A stretch of DNA of 64,000 bases, taken from Fulvia fulva. Taxonomy: Eukaryota; Ascomycota; Dothideomycetes; Mycosphaerellales; Mycosphaerellaceae. A program made the position numbers and the translations under genes. The notes under the pieces are model-generated. The model searched no databases. It had not been told where the DNA came from and saw only the letters and a program-made list of their open reading frames with translations. The stretch lies in NCBI RefSeq assembly GCF_020509005.1, contig NC_063021.1:2976001-3040000 (forward strand), read 5' to 3'. Shown here piece after piece: positions 33,782 to 44,420 of the stretch (its first letter is position 1; every line of letters starts with the position of its first letter).

Positions 33782-35701
33782 TCAAACATTGGCATGTACG
33801 ACTCTTGAACTATTCAGCAGTGTGCCGAAGAGCTTGAGGATGTGAGATGGAACGCAATGGGTGCCACTGCTGACAGAATCGCCACAGCCGACCCACTCTA
33901 CATCAGCTCCTCGTGGCAAACTGTCAGCATTGATGACAACGAGCGGTGGTGTCGGCGTATTCATTTGACAGGGTGCCTCTTGATCTGAAGCTTGCACGCG
34001 CCAAGGGGTCCTTCCGGCGCCGTGTGCAGAATTCCATACGTCGAAGTCATCAGGCGTGTCATCTTGAGCATCGTCTGCTGGAGCCGTTTGATGGAATGCC
34101 GACCATGCTCGCCGCACAATCTCAGCCCGTTCGCTCGTCGACATGCTTTCATCTTTGTCTTTTGTGATGAAAGCGATGCCATATGTCCACTGTCGAACCT
34201 TCATGACGCGGCGAATGCGCTCGAGATGTTGCAGCGCCAGAATCGACTGCTCGGCGAAACCATTCGACTTCGTCGCCAACGGTTGCGGGAGCTCCATACT
34301 TGCCGGTATCAGTGGTATTTGGCCGGCGATGAAGACTGGGCCACGGGCGGTATCAGATCCGACAATGTGACTCAGCTTAATGGCTTGTGAGTATGGGCCA
34401 ATATTCGCTGGAGCCCAGTACGATCTCGATTGGATATGTAAGCCTTCACGAGGTCCACGAGCGAATGCGAAGCTCATTGTCAGCAGCGCCGTTGGTGGAA
34501 GGACCTGTGCGCATGCGATCGTCACTCGTGCTGGTGGATTTGGCCAAGTAAAGTAATTGCCGTATACCGTGTTGATGGCCGGGAAGTCATTCATATCGCG
34601 CAAGGTGATAATCGTGTATGTGATGTCGCTGAGTTGGTGTCCTGTCAAGGACAGACGATTCGTGGCCTCGTTCATGATGGAGCGTGTTTGCTCTGCTATC
34701 GTGCCACTGGCGGCGACCAGGTCGCAAAGACAAGCGACCGAGTCATTGGTGATGTCGTGGTCTGATGTTGGATCAAGAAGCTTTGTGGCAGGGATCTCGT
34801 GCTGGGGCAAGCTGTCCAGAACTTCACGAAAGAGTTCTTCGAGCAATGGCGGAGTCCTGATGGAGAGCTTCGGGGTGTCGCTCACAGGTAATGAAATCAC
34901 AGAAGGTTGCTTAATGCTGACTGAAGCACTGCCAGCTTCACCGGGCATAATCTGGATGCCATCCTCTGGCACATCGATCCTACCCTTCCACAGCGGGGCA
35001 GGGCCGCTGATGGCAAGAGTCTCGTACTCACCACCTTCACCAAGCACGGCACCATCATCGGCAGCTCCAAATCGACTTGCGGCCTTGGTAAGCCGTGCGA
35101 TGGTGCGAGGATTGGCAACATTTTCCCATAGGAAGGTCTCATCCAGCCCTCCCGATGCGACCTTGACGATCCTTGAGTCCTGTCCAACTGCAGCCATGTC
35201 CTCCAACAGAGTACTCTGAGTGTGCGGCGGCAAGTTCGGCCATTGCCACAAATACGACAAAGGCGTGAGTCCTAGACGGATGGCGACGTTCTCGACTCGT
35301 GTGCGCTGATAGTCGGAAAGGATGGCTCCTGTACTGACAGCGTTGACTTCAGGATGTGCAGCGATGACCTTCTGCAGCAGCGGGACTAGCGATTCGGTTT
35401 CGTCCTCCGTGTCTTGGGTGGAAGTCGTGTTCCTGCCATAGCTCTTCGCTTGGTTGACTGCACCGCCGAGTATGCCTTGCCGGTACAATGGAAGCTCCAA
35501 GGCTTCTTCGTACAGCGGGACGATGCTGTGTCCTATGGTCTGGTACATGTAGCTCTCGAGATCGTCGGCCCGGCCACTTTCCAGATGCGGTGGGTGTAAG
35601 TTGGCAAGCGCTACCACCTTGTGCCCGTTCGCCTGGCAATGAAGTATGGAGAACAGCGAGTCCTTGCCTCCAGAGATCAACGCGACTACGTTGAGGCCCA
35701 T
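33782..35701 (-). CDS. DPH6: Diphthine-ammonia ligase with C-terminal RidA-like domains
   Basis: Single exon of 639 residues. I place the start at ATG 35699-35701 (M-G-L-N-V-V), because the upstream extension to 35794 lacks similarity. The N-terminal PP-loop SGGKDS (residues 10-15) binds ATP, and G-E-G-G-E-Y-E-T-L, near residue 240, is the conserved motif of the MJ0570/DPH6 family. Two YjgF/RidA-like regions follow, the second around Y-W-A-P-A-N-I-G-P-Y-S-Q. This layout is that of the fungal enzyme. It catalyses the last step of diphthamide formation on elongation factor 2 (diphthine plus ammonia plus ATP) in the cytosol. No lesions were seen. It is a conserved housekeeping gene set among decayed accessory genes. 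Confidence 0.92.
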   Translation of the reverse strand: MGLNVVALISGGKDSLFSILHCQANGHKVVALANLHPPHLESGRADDLESYMYQTIGHSIVPLYEEALELPLYRQGILGGAVNQAKSYGRNTTSTQDTEDETESLVPLLQKVIAAHPEVNAVSTGAILSDYQRTRVENVAIRLGLTPLSYLWQWPNLPPHTQSTLLEDMAAVGQDSRIVKVASGGLDETFLWENVANPRTIARLTKAASRFGAADDGAVLGEGGEYETLAISGPAPLWKGRIDVPEDGIQIMPGEAGSASVSIKQPSVISLPVSDTPKLSIRTPPLLEELFREVLDSLPQHEIPATKLLDPTSDHDITNDSVACLCDLVAASGTIAEQTRSIMNEATNRLSLTGHQLSDITYTIITLRDMNDFPAINTVYGNYFTWPNPPARVTIACAQVLPPTALLTMSFAFARGPREGLHIQSRSYWAPANIGPYSQAIKLSHIVGSDTARGPVFIAGQIPLIPASMELPQPLATKSNGFAEQSILALQHLERIRRVMKVRQWTYGIAFITKDKDESMSTSERAEIVRRAWSAFHQTAPADDAQDDTPDDFDVWNSAHGAGRTPWRVQASDQEAPCQMNTPTPPLVVINADSLPRGADVEWVGCGDSVSSGTHCVPSHILKLFGTLLNSSRVVHANV

Positions 35702-36358
35702 GGCTGTGTGATACAAGGATGAAGGGAAGGGACGTGATGGTGAAAACTCTACGCAAGTCCAGATACCTAGCTCGTGAGGACATGCGACACGCATACAGGC
35801 CCGCCAGCTGGATCGCGCATCTGCCAGCGATCAGAACGTGTCTGATGCGTGTCGGGTGATGGTCGTGATGGGATGGGAGAAATGGGTACATGCACAAGTA
35901 ATGTTTGTCCGGATGTCAACGCGCCGTCAGGGCCACGCGATGAGCAGAGGCTGTCAAGTCGGAAGTGGCTGATCTACCCGGGTATGCAATGTTTTTGCTC
36001 TGTGACGCGATGGACGCTGCGTATGCACCACAGGGAGGTGAACGAGCAACAATGGGAAACTGTTTGAAATCGCGCCGCCGCACGAAGAGGAGAAGTCTTG
36101 GTTGCGAAGAATTTCGAAAGTTATACGCGATGCTGAGATCTCAGACCCCCTGCTGACGCTAGGCTATATCAGCCGATGCCAAGCTTGGGCCTGAAGGACG
36201 TTCTCCCACGTTTCACTCTCGCGTGAAGTCTTGCCAGCAACGACATGATCATCAACACAACCGCAGACGGCCATTAGACACACGTCGGACAGATCTGCTG
36301 TCTCCAATGATCATGCTTGCCGAGTTGTGGCACACTGACGCATGCCAGCAGCTGATAG
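35702..36358. other. Upstream region of DPH6; no gene recognised
   Basis: About 650 bp without a supported coding frame. It includes the DPH6 promoter on the left, and the right part is where the missing N-terminal HET domain of the next gene would have been expected. Confidence 0.45.
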
Positions 36359-37339
36359 CAACGAAGGCTAGCCCTGCTGGCCCAGTGCTATCCTCAACCC
36401 GGGACCGGATTTGAGGGTCCCTCTTGGGTACCTGACCTGCGAGCTTATCCTCCCGCATTCCGGGACCAAGAGGAGGGATACCAAGCAAGTGGTCTTTCGC
36501 CAGCAAACTTCTATGTCGAAGACGAGGGCCCTCTGGTCGCAACGGGCAAGTTGTGTGATGCCGTGAGCTTTGTGGCGGAGTCATCTGATGCCAATGCCGC
36601 GAGCATGATGGAGCTCCTTCGGCGGTTGCAACCAGCGAACATCCACCCTGCTCCGTCATACATCACCGATGAGCCCTTCCTCGATGCCTGGGCGAGGACG
36701 CTCGTGCTCGACCTTACGGCAGAGCGTTTCCCCACCATCCGTCACGAACCTCTAGAGGCCCTGAAAGCAAGACTATTGACCGTTCTCGAATCAGATGAAA
36801 CCGACGGTAGAAGCGCTGAGTCAGAACTGAATGCCGTCAACAACTCTGTCCGAGATACATGGACGGACATGAGATTCTTCACCGCCGGGAAGTTCATGGG
36901 TTTCGGACCGTTCGACATGCAACCCGGCGATGTGGTGAGCGTACTGCTCGGGCTGTCCACGCCACTTATTATCAGACCTGCCAAAGGTGGAGCCTACACG
37001 GTCGTTGGCTGGGCTTATGTCCATGGCTTGATGGACGGCGAGGCGTTACTCGGGCCTTTGTTGCCGACTTGGAGATCTAAGCAGTACTGGACCAACAGGC
37101 GCTTTCTGGTTCGATATCAGAATATAGAGACTTCGAGGATCCAGCGAAGTGATCCGAGACTCCAACCGCTGCCTTCGGATTGGAGGCGTGTTTATGCTGA
37201 TGTGACGCAGGACGATTCGGTGGTTGTTGCTCATTATCGTAATCGTGGTACTGGAGAGGTCATCAATTATGATCCGAGGATGACTAGACATGCTCTTCTT
37301 CGACGTGGCGTCCAGCTGGACTATGTGCGCCTCGTATGA
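36359..37339 (+). pseudogene. C-terminal remnant of a HET-domain (heterokaryon incompatibility-type) protein
   Basis: The frame is open from 36359 (after TAG 36356-36358) to 37339, about 327 codons, with no ATG before 36605. It starts with P-S-W-V-P-D, the segment that typically follows the HET domain. It ends with the usual C-terminal signature G-x-G-P-F-D, then G-D-V-V-S-V-L-L-G, then T-P-L-I-I-R, then V-G-W-A-Y-V-H-G-x-M-D-G-E-A. The N-terminal HET domain (about 150 residues in most members) is not found in any frame upstream to 35900. HET proteins trigger cell death when incompatible strains fuse; without the HET domain this copy should be inert. Distant first exons cannot be fully excluded. 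Confidence 0.7.
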
Positions 37340-37937
37340 TCCTTGAACATGATTACGATCAACCTCAGGCCGCTGAAAGCACCAAGAGCACCGGGGATCT
37401 CTCCGCTCAGTGCATAATTGAGGGAGATATGGCTCCGATACTGTCTTCTTGAGTGATAGGACATCGCCCAAGTCGTCAGTATCGATGGTCAGGGTCTTCA
37501 CATATGCACTCAAAAGCATATGCGCCAATGTTGCTGGTGCCGAAATGCTTCCCTATCATGAACCACCGTGCAAGCGCCTGCGCCGCATTGCCAAGAGCCC
37601 GGATATCATGTTCTAAGTGTGGGACGTCAACATGCAGGCAGATGATTCGTCGAGGATGCAAGCGCAACGCCAGGTCCCGCACGATCAGGCGCAGGTATGA
37701 GATGTGAAGTCAATTTTCAGGCGGCAAGTTCGAGCCTCAAGATGTTTGATCAGCTTCTGACTACAGTCTCTTCACCACAGCTCCAGCAAACGCGTTCAAT
37801 TTAGTGCCCTCCGCTCCGCGACGTCAAATTCTCCGGCACAATACTGAAACACACCGAGCGAATGTGCATGTGATGGCCGGAGCTCACCATGATGTATACA
37901 ATGATCTGAATGATGCGCTGGCGACGTCACTAGGCTC
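37340..37937. other. Intergenic; possible N-terminal piece of ankyrin gene
   Basis: Mostly without recognisable coding. The last about 130 bp (from 37804) read M-P-S-A-P-R-R-Q and end in N-D-L-N-D-A-L-A, like the first helix of an ankyrin repeat, but in a frame different from that of the next feature. Confidence 0.4.
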
Positions 37938-38937
37938 ATGGACATCTTCGCAGATGGTGCAGCGACAAGCAGCGATGCAACCAGGGCATTCCAACGTACG
38001 ATAGGCTCCTCGGAATCAGGATCAGATCTTGCGATTATCCGCTGTCTCCTGGAAAACGGCACAGATGTCAACAGTGCATCAGTGCGTCACGTTCGACATA
38101 GTATTGTCTTGCGATTGCTTGTGGACTATGGTTGTGACATCGCATCAGCCGGACATAAGATTCTGCAAGATTTTTGCCGACGATCGCTATACTCTGGACT
38201 GGCTAATTGATCAAGGTGTCGACGTCAACAAAACAAATACTAGTCGGCAGGCGACTGGATATGCTGGTCCCCAGGACATTTTCGACTGGTCGGACCATCT
38301 GCTTAACAACGTTGCCGCAAATGGAGACTTTGAGCTCTTTGACCACCTTGGCAGCCGTGGAGCCGACCCTCATCGTAGCCTTGCCCTGCACGACATCTCC
38401 AGGTGCAGAGACGAAGCACGGGCTGTCGCCATGGTACGGCAGCTTCTTGATAAGCACAACATGAACATCGACTCCGACAATGAAGACATGCGTGACATGT
38501 TCGATCTTGCTCCGGACTCGGGAACGCCACTCTGTGTCGCGGCTTGTTACCGGGATTTCCCTGTTCTGGAAGAGCTTCTGAGAAGAGGAGCCAATCCCAA
38601 GCAACGTGGGAAATCTGGAATATATCCTTTGAATAATGCCATTGGAACTAAGAATCAAGAAGCCAGCTTGCCTGCAATCGAAGCTCTTCTCGGTGCCGGA
38701 GTAGACCCTACGTCTGTATTAGTTGATGCAGCGGAGCACGGGAAGCTGGGAGCTGCGCGAATGTGCTTGAGACTAGGAGCCGACCTTCAGGAAGCTCGAG
38801 AGGAGGCGCTTCGGCGAGATTGTGAGCTTGCAGGATATGGCCTGACGCTGGCACAGCGTGCCCAAGGCAGGGAAAGCATCGAAGACGTCCTGAGCAAGCT
38901 GATGGCAAAGTCAGGCAGTGCACCGGAAGGATCTTGA
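37938..38937 (+). pseudogene. Ankyrin-repeat protein broken by a frameshift in a T run
   Basis: Two frames carry one continuous ankyrin protein. The first (to about 38170) has A-I-I-R-C-L-L-E-N-G-T-D-V-N and V-L-R-L-L-V-D-Y-G-C-D-I. The second continues with L-D-W-L-I-D-Q-G-V-D-V-N, further repeats (L-L-R-R-G-A-N-P, A-L-L-G-A-G-V-D-P, L-R-L-G-A-D-L) and the stop at 38937. The switch falls at five T residues (38171-38175): removing one T joins the frames smoothly. Another shift near 37925 probably separates the N-terminal helix. Ankyrin proteins mediate protein binding, and many fungal ones sit in accessory, fast-changing regions next to HET-type genes, as here. A sequencing error at the T run is the alternative. 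Confidence 0.7.
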
Positions 38938-39470
38938 TGCAGCGCTTATCACTCAACATGGCGTTGGGCGCTTGTGAGCAACTCTTGGCATGAACACTGT
39001 TCTGGTTCATAAGCGCCCACCACTTTTCATCCCATGGAGGTCCCAGCTCTGTAAATATGCTGACTCACTTTGCGTTGGCTTTCGATTACCAAGGGTGGTG
39101 AAAAGGCTGGTTCGTTATGCTCATGCTCGAACAGCAAAGCTGTAGTCAACGTCGCCTCGAGCGTGCTGATTACCATTGAAGAGACAGCTTGTTTTCTGTG
39201 AAATGAGGTAGCCGACACGTCAAAAGTATTGAAACTCGTCGGCTCACTTTCGAAGGTGCAGGAGCTCGAATGGGCCGGGGAGCTTACGCGAATAGGGGAT
39301 AGCACAGGGGGTCGTGATAGCAAAAGATGGGCAAGTGCGACAATGCTGCCTGTCCTGGACGTCAGTTCACTGGGGTCAGGCCGAACAATATGGAAGAGGA
39401 GCTTGGTCCTCTCAATGTGTGTCAGCTGGGTAGCATTCGTGATTCGTGATTCGATACAAATGCGGCATGC
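38938..39470. other. Intergenic between convergent genes
   Basis: 3' flanks of the ankyrin gene (plus) and the TPR/DUF4470 gene (minus). Short ORFs only. Confidence 0.5.
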
Positions 39471-42326
39471 TCATGCCGAATTGAGATGTAATCCGGATAG
39501 ACCGTGTTCAGCAGCGTCCAGCGATTCTGATTCCTCAGTCCAAGAGACACCAAGATCCTTCACCTCGACCAAGTTGGCCCTCAGTTGTCCTAGTGGTGTA
39601 TGAGGTTCCCAGTTGTCGGTCCGCCAGATACCGATGTCCCATAGACCACTCCTAGTCATCTCCTGAAACGCATCTCTCCGTACCCAGAAGGTGGCGGTGG
39701 AGGTACTCCGCTCAAATGTCCATGAGGAAAGCACATGTATTCCTGCATCTCGTAGATCCATTGCTGCTGGGAAATTGTAGCCTTCCTCATCGCTCAGCAA
39801 GTATGGCCGAAGGGGAGGGTTCACATCTGCTCTGCGAACGAGACTGTCTTTCCAAATCACGAGCGCAAAGTGAGGAATAGTGTACTCCGTCATTTCGACC
39901 TCTCTGAAGGTCACTGAGAACTTGCTGATTGACTCCGCCGGCGCGACAGCAGACGAGATGAAGCCGAACGGCAGGACCGGCTGCCACATGCTAGCCAAAG
40001 TCGATAGTTCAAGTACGAAAGGCGCGATAGATTGTCGCAACTCTGAAAATTGAGCGTCCAACTCCTGAACTGTAAGCGGCTGGCTGCGTGGAGGCCGAGC
40101 CTTGGTGGTGATTGACCCCGAGAGCAGTTGGGAGAGCACATTGCTGAGCCAGTGCGCTGGGTAGCCGATCGAATGTAGGTGACGCAGTACACAAAAGAAC
40201 GTGCTGAGGTTCAAGGGCGACAAGATAATGTTGCCGAGCTCGACGCCTTCCTTCTCTGTGGGCAACGCGATCTTTAGGAACAGCTTATGCAACCATGTCT
40301 CCAATCTTTGCTGAGGAATGAGGTCTTGGAGCGCCTTTGACGGCGTCTCGCGGTACCAATGGTGATATGCGTTCATTGGAAGGCCATTGTATTCCACAGG
40401 CTGCATGCGGACATGGAAGATTTTGAGTAAGTCCGCAGGCCTGTGGAGCGCGACATACTCTGTGTCGAAGTGGCGAAGTTGCTTGAATCTTCGGGGATTC
40501 CTGGCACATATCGATCCGATGTACGAGCTCTTGGCAGGGCGTGTAAGCGGCACAGCATAGAGATATGTAGCTAGCGTACCTCCAATGTAGTCTGGCACAT
40601 TCGATAGGTAAATGCGATCGTACTGTCGATGAGGCTGGCCGCCAAGCTCCTCTCGATACTCTGCTCCGTATCGTTGTTCCTCGAGTATCTGTGTGACCTC
40701 ACCGACATGTGCCTCGACGCTGAGTCGAATGCGAAATTCTTTGAGGGCGAACATGATATTGTAGACCCATGTAGCGAAAAAGGAATATAGATCATCGCGG
40801 TCTGTCTGATGCATGCCCATATCGTGCATCTGGTCCCCAAAGTCAAAAGGATTTACTCCGGGAACATTGAGGGCACGGTCACGTTGCCAGGCGAGGTCAA
40901 TCAGTGTGACATTGCTCTGAAACGTTTCGTCGATGATGTCTGCTGTTTCTCGGCTCTTTCTTTCATCTGGCATCATAGTATATTCATCATAGGCCATCTT
41001 CATATGTTCCAAGATGGTAGTCGAGTTGTCCTGAGTCAACAAGAGTACTGCTCCGGTAGAAGTGTAAAAGGCTCTTTCCTTCGTCATTGAGCCTTCGCTG
41101 CCCAATCCAATTGTTTCTCGCAACATAGCTTGACCATTCTGCACATTTCGAAGCTCGACAATCTGCGGCCGCAACCTCGAGACAGGAAACTCCTCCTGTA
41201 CTCTTGTTCTCCAGTCCTGAAGGCAGTGCAGTACTTCTGAATGGTACTGTTCCGGAACTGATAATCAGGACGGGAATGCAGCCCGTCCGCGTAAGATCTT
41301 GATGGCTCGTTTGATGCGCTGCTGTAGCATTCCATACAAGTGTGTAGGAATCAATTCGCAGAGATAAGTGTAGAAAAGGCAAGGCAACAGCGCGCTCATC
41401 TTCAGTAACTCCCGATCATCGACCAAGGATGTAGCTTCATCAAGCAGTAGCATGATCACGACATTGCGTGCAATACTGCTGGCCTTGATGTCAACGATCG
41501 TGCAATGTACCTCCTTGATACGACTCTTCGAGCTTCGGGTCTCTTCGCCGAGCTCGACCAGAGTCTGATAGAGGTGCCTTGCGTCCCCGATGCCGCCGAA
41601 GAAGAAGAAAGAGAGGCTCTCACGTTCTTCAGAGAGCATAGAAGCATCGTACAGGGACGTTGGCTCCTCATGACCAATGGGAAAATACTCCGCTTCGTTC
41701 AGCCTAGCGCACATCAGAGGAAGCATCTCCCAAGGGGCCCAGAAGACTTACAGCGTTGGCTTGTATCGCGGGACATCCAGACATATCTTCTCCCAAGCAG
41801 CGATACCATCGCCAGTCTGCTTTTGAGCATGCTGATATGATCTAGCCACTCCCTCCAGATCAACCGTCTCTGCACACGGCGAGAGCAACGCTATTGACTC
41901 TAGTGCCGCTTCATGGTTCTTGAGATGTAGATGACACTTAGCACGACGCAGCATCTGCTTTTGCCTCTTTACCTCATTTCCAGGATGAGCAGTAGGCAGA
42001 AGCGCCAAAGCAGATGCGCTTGAGACAAGTGAAGCTTTGTAGTCGCCGAGCTCGAATTGAGCCGCTGCTAGGTTCGAATACGGCCTGCTGTCAGTACAGC
42101 CGACTTCAGCAGCTCTCTGGTAGTACGGAATCGCTGTGGTCGTTAGAATGCGTAGAGGATAATTGCCGTGCTCGAGAGACGGCGACTTACCTTCTGACAA
42201 CCTGCCTGTGCGATAGAGGTCATTGCCTTTCGATCGGAGTGTATCCGCCGACAGGTCTTCGGCATCACTCATGGCGACTGGTGCCAAAGGTACGATACCT
42301 GCACTGTTGTTGGTGGAGGTCGACAT
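39471..42326 (-). pseudogene. TPR plus DUF4470 protein with a single in-frame TGA
   Basis: Minus-strand exons 42191-42326, 41752-42133 and 39471-41703 join in frame (introns 57 and 48 bp) to 917 codons. Layout: TPR-like helices (residues about 15-140; A-I-P-Y-Y-Q-R-A-A-E-V-G and N-L-A-A-A-Q-F-E-L-G-D-Y), then a DUF4470-type block (G-G-I-G-D-A-R-H-L-Y-Q-T-L and S-I-A-R-N-V-V-I-M-L-L-L), then a long C-terminal region without a named domain. This architecture is widespread in ascomycetes, with unknown function. Codon 319 is TGA (41265-41267). The same frame carries family-like sequence on both sides, and the one candidate intron across it (80 bp from GTATGG) does not keep frame. Either a recent nonsense change, perhaps CGA to TGA, or a sequence error. 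Confidence 0.75.
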
Positions 42327-43079
42327 GTGGCTTCCGTTTGCTGTCAAAGAGTGCGCTAATCTTGCGCACTGACCACTTTCAGGGATGGCGTCGAAGTGGA
42401 GGCGCGTCGCGTTGTGCATCCGTGCCATCGACGACTTCCTCATCAGCCCAGTCAACAGACACCATTCACCATTACAGTACACACTAGTCGCCTCACGGCC
42501 ATGCGAGCCTGATCACAAGCAAGAGATCGTCATGACGGAGCATTCGAAAACGCAGAATCTCCAGGACGCACACATCGCCGTTGTGGCTGACGTGGAGGGC
42601 AATACAGGTCATTGACAGAAGGCTGACAAGATATTGTGTGTGTGTGTCGCAGGGTCGACTGTGGTTCTCCTATCTGCACTCGCTTGACTATCGCCTGTGC
42701 TCATGTAGGCTATCTCTCGACGGGCCCCAGGCATGCGCCGCGACATGTTCTCAACCCTCTTGCAGGTCTTAAAAGCGTGGACTGTCAGAAGGCCCTTTTT
42801 CGCCATATGGCGAGTATCTGCCTAAATCTGCCTCATGGACGCAACGACATATTTGACCTCCGGCGGTTCGCGGACTATCCTCTGGAGGAAGGCTTTGCCA
42901 GGAAAGCTAATTCGAACTGTAAGCGCCCATCAGTCTCCAGTCTTGTCGAAGCGCTCTCTTCGCTGCGCCGCGTGCAACAGTCGCGTCTAGGCCAGTGTAT
43001 TTCATGACATAGAGCGCTTACAATCGTTATTTCATATGAGAGGTTTCCGTTCCCCAACCGTGAACCCCCTGCTGATTTC
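42327..43079. other. Divergent intergenic region, no supported gene
   Basis: Upstream of the TPR/DUF4470 gene on the left and of the PQ-loop gene on the right. A 123-codon plus ORF at 42636-43007 has no recognised content. A GT repeat lies near 42634-42650. Confidence 0.4.
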
Positions 43080-44139
43080 TTGCAGCCTTCGATAGAGCCA
43101 TATCGTCGTAAGCCTGTGAGGGAATGGACGGCATTGATACTGCCGCACGATTGTAAGTGTCTATTAGCAGCGCGATCTATGTGTCTGAGACTGATTGCCT
43201 GCAGCATACTCGTCGTCGCGAGCGCGGCGTCTTTTGTCCCACAGTTGTCGCAAATACGCAGACGCGGTGACTGCATGGGCATCTCCTTACTATATGTCCT
43301 CTTCAACCTCATCATCGCGACCTTCCACTTCTCACTGGCCCTGGACTTCGTGGTTATCAACTGGCCAGGCGTCTATCTAGTAAATCAGCCCCTAACCCTA
43401 AGCGACTGTCTCAATCTGTCGCAGTTCGGCGTGGTCTTCATCGGCCATCTCATCATGTAGGACGGCCACTTTTGACAGGTACACTGCGTGGCAAGCTGAT
43501 GAGATGGACATGGATTCGGTCATGCCCTTGATCATCCTCCACGACGACCAACTCAAAAGATCGTATTGAGCATCACTTATATGTCCTTCCTAGCGATCAG
43601 CCTGATCCCAGCCATTTTCGGCGCCACCGTCCACGAAATGAACGCTTATGGTATTCAGGACTACTCTAAGCAGGGCTTCGCTACTACCTAGGCCCATTTA
43701 TACAAGCCCTTGGCGTCGCTGCACTGTTTGTGCAAGCTCGCGAGACAGTACAAAGAGGCCCGCCTAGCGCACTGAGCATCAAGACCCTCCTAGCTCAAAT
43801 CGTTGTATTCTCACTCGTGGGGATTTCCTTCATGTACAGGCTGCAACTGCCGGATGAGTTCTGGCAATGTCCGGGAGAGCATTGGCAGTGTGTGCTTATT
43901 GGGCTTCGGCATGGTACTGGTTGATTGGGTGGTTCACTATCGACAATCTCATCTTTGCGATGGCGCAAGGTGTCCTGGCGGTGATTGCTTCGCATAAACT
44001 GAAGGTACAAGAGCCAGAATGTGAGCCTCTGCTATCAAGCTGGCGCTTTGGAATACTGCACGACGGCCAAGCGCACGAAGAGGCTGTCCTTCCACGAGAC
44101 CGCTTGTTTGGAACAAGAGGCGGCAGTCTGGCTCAGTAG
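43080..44139 (+). pseudogene. PQ-loop-type multi-TM protein, frame broken
   Basis: The first segment (43080-43460) has a TM helix followed by the PQ-loop signature S-F-V-P-Q-L-S-Q-I and G-I-S-L-L-Y-V-L-F-N-L-I. The next pieces of the same type of protein lie in other frames: S-I-T-Y-M-S-F-L-A-I-S-L-I-P near 43568, A-L-F-V-Q-A-R-E-T-V-Q-R with S-L-V-G-I-S-F near 43715-43850, and W-L-I-G-W-F-T-I-D-N-L-I-F near 43918. The order matches a fungal 7-TM PQ-loop protein, a family related to transporters and sensors of lysosomal or vacuolar membranes. Introns may explain one change of frame, but the switch at about 43678 (a few bases, no splice sites) looks like an indel. An intron at 43153-43206 in the first segment is possible. 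Confidence 0.55.
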
Positions 44140-44420
44140 CATGCTAGTTGGTCAAAAGTCGTAAGGTGTGGGCGCGACGCGACGCTGCTTCCACTTTGTT
44201 TGAGCAGACTTGCGACTGAAGCTGGCTTGGAACACCTTGAGCGAGAAAGCCGAAAGGGAAGGAGTGTCTTTGGGGGAGGCTAGAATGCTCTCGCATGCCA
44301 TGGCTATACGTACATCGACCCAGACTTCCAAAGCGTATGCTGTCTTTCCAGGCAACGCGCCTCGCGCCTAACGTCTCCGCAGCTCATATCCTATCCTGCC
44401 AACCGCGGGTCCTCGCTCCT

